This document shows, one piece after another, positions 36,176 to 36,466 of a stretch of DNA of 36,466 bases. The translations under genes and the position numbers were made by a program. Each line of letters opens with the position of its first letter. Position 1 is the first letter of the stretch. The DNA comes from Ruminococcus sp. GTDB taxonomy: Bacteria; Bacillota; Clostridia; Oscillospirales; Ruminococcaceae. The stretch is taken from contig JAAVHI010000031.1 of the NCBI GenBank assembly GCA_014799785.1, forward strand, positions 5,217 through 41,682, given 5' to 3'. Under the pieces are notes generated by a model, which saw only the letters and a list, made by a program, of their open reading frames with translations, was not told the DNA's origin and searched no databases.

Positions 36176-36466
36176 CTATGCAATTTCCCCTTCATTGGAA
36201 TAAGTCAGCGGAAGTGCCTCTGCTACTGCCTCCATTGCGGCAGCCTGTGCCGTCTGGAACGTGTGCAAATAGACCGATAAAGTTGTTGTCGGCGTGGAAT
36301 GCCCTAAACAGCTTTGCACAGTCTTTACATCTACACCCGCATTGATAAGAAGCGAAGCATTTAAATGACGCATAGAGTGGTTTGATACGTACCGCATACC
36401 TGTTCTCTTGCAAAACTGCTTGAAGAAATATCCGGGTGCTGAACGGTCAAGGGTCAAGCCATTCCA
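36176..36466 (-). CDS. Tyrosine recombinase/integrase, C-terminal part (5' partial)
   Basis: The minus-strand frame is open to the right window edge, so the N-terminus is missing; TAG lies at 36176-36178. The C-terminal catalytic signature is complete: HSMRHLNASLLINAGVD (His and Arg of box II), VQSCLGHSTPTTTLSVYLH (His, and the Tyr nucleophile in VYLH). It belongs to phage or ICE-type integrases that recombine att sites through a covalent phosphotyrosine. A C-terminal tail (QAAAMEAVAEALPL) follows the Tyr. It is convergent with the dGTPase-like gene, with a terminator between. It probably belongs to a further mobile element to the right, or to the element that carries the genes in this window. 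Confidence -1.
   Translation of the reverse strand, partial: WNGLTLDRSAPGYFFKQFCKRTGMRYVSNHSMRHLNASLLINAGVDVKTVQSCLGHSTPTTTLSVYLHTFQTAQAAAMEAVAEALPLTYSNEGEIA

Overview
The window looks like the chromosome of a low-GC anaerobic Clostridia, probably a Ruminococcus-like gut or rumen bacterium. The reasons are family-2 cellulose-binding-like modules next to thrombospondin type 3 repeats, A+T-rich codon use, strong GGAGG ribosome-binding sites, and clostridial families such as DUF4474 and multi-recombinase elements. It is almost wholly accessory DNA. I saw no rRNA, tRNA or CRISPR array, and no housekeeping operon.

1-13715: a surface and secreted conflict locus. A very large FN3/PKD protein, cut by the left window edge, ends in a deaminase-like toxin domain with a C-G-E motif and a C-x-x-C pair. 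A small cytosolic protein follows and is the natural immunity candidate. Next come a secreted 1366-residue protein (two CBM2-like modules, TSP3 calcium repeats, degenerate VWA, C-terminal DUF4474), an overlapping small lipoprotein, an exported ankyrin-repeat protein of mosaic composition, and two unknown A+T-rich genes, one of them membrane-anchored.

13716-20400: a richer-GC mobile element core. It has a strong terminator, a sigma-region-4-like regulator whose ribosome-binding site sits in a terminator-like hairpin, and about 600 non-coding bases dense in nested hairpins (a candidate large structured RNA). These are followed by an orphan MazF/PemK toxin and a set of serine-recombinase genes: a dead catalytic-domain-only protein, a small SHOCT-like protein, a full large serine recombinase, a recombinase-domain-only protein, and a second large recombinase broken by a one-base frameshift. 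It ends with two ribbon-helix-helix proteins and a consensus promoter preceded by 21-bp-spaced direct repeats.

20400-22600: an A+T-rich non-coding stretch and an IS110-family element on the minus strand whose transposase is interrupted by a single in-frame TGA.

22604-27690: a tight, very A+T-rich five-gene operon (HD phosphohydrolase with a C-terminal sensor-like domain, GNAT acetyltransferase, an unrecognised 555-residue protein, a HAD hydrolase with Asn at the acid/base position, and an alpha/beta hydrolase). I recognise no described system with this order, and it is the best candidate for a new one.

27691-36466: degenerate direct repeats and an IS3 transposase remnant, then a pair of large proteins without signal peptides (beta-rich protein; LamG-like protein with a poly-Asp linker). 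After these come a DUF6615 protein with a PD-(D/E)XK-like motif and its own promoter, a dGTPase-family protein with an N-terminal extension, a strong terminator, and the C-terminal end of a tyrosine integrase entering from the right edge. The nucleic-acid-directed genes between recombinases suggest a defence or conflict island. That reading is inference from families and context.
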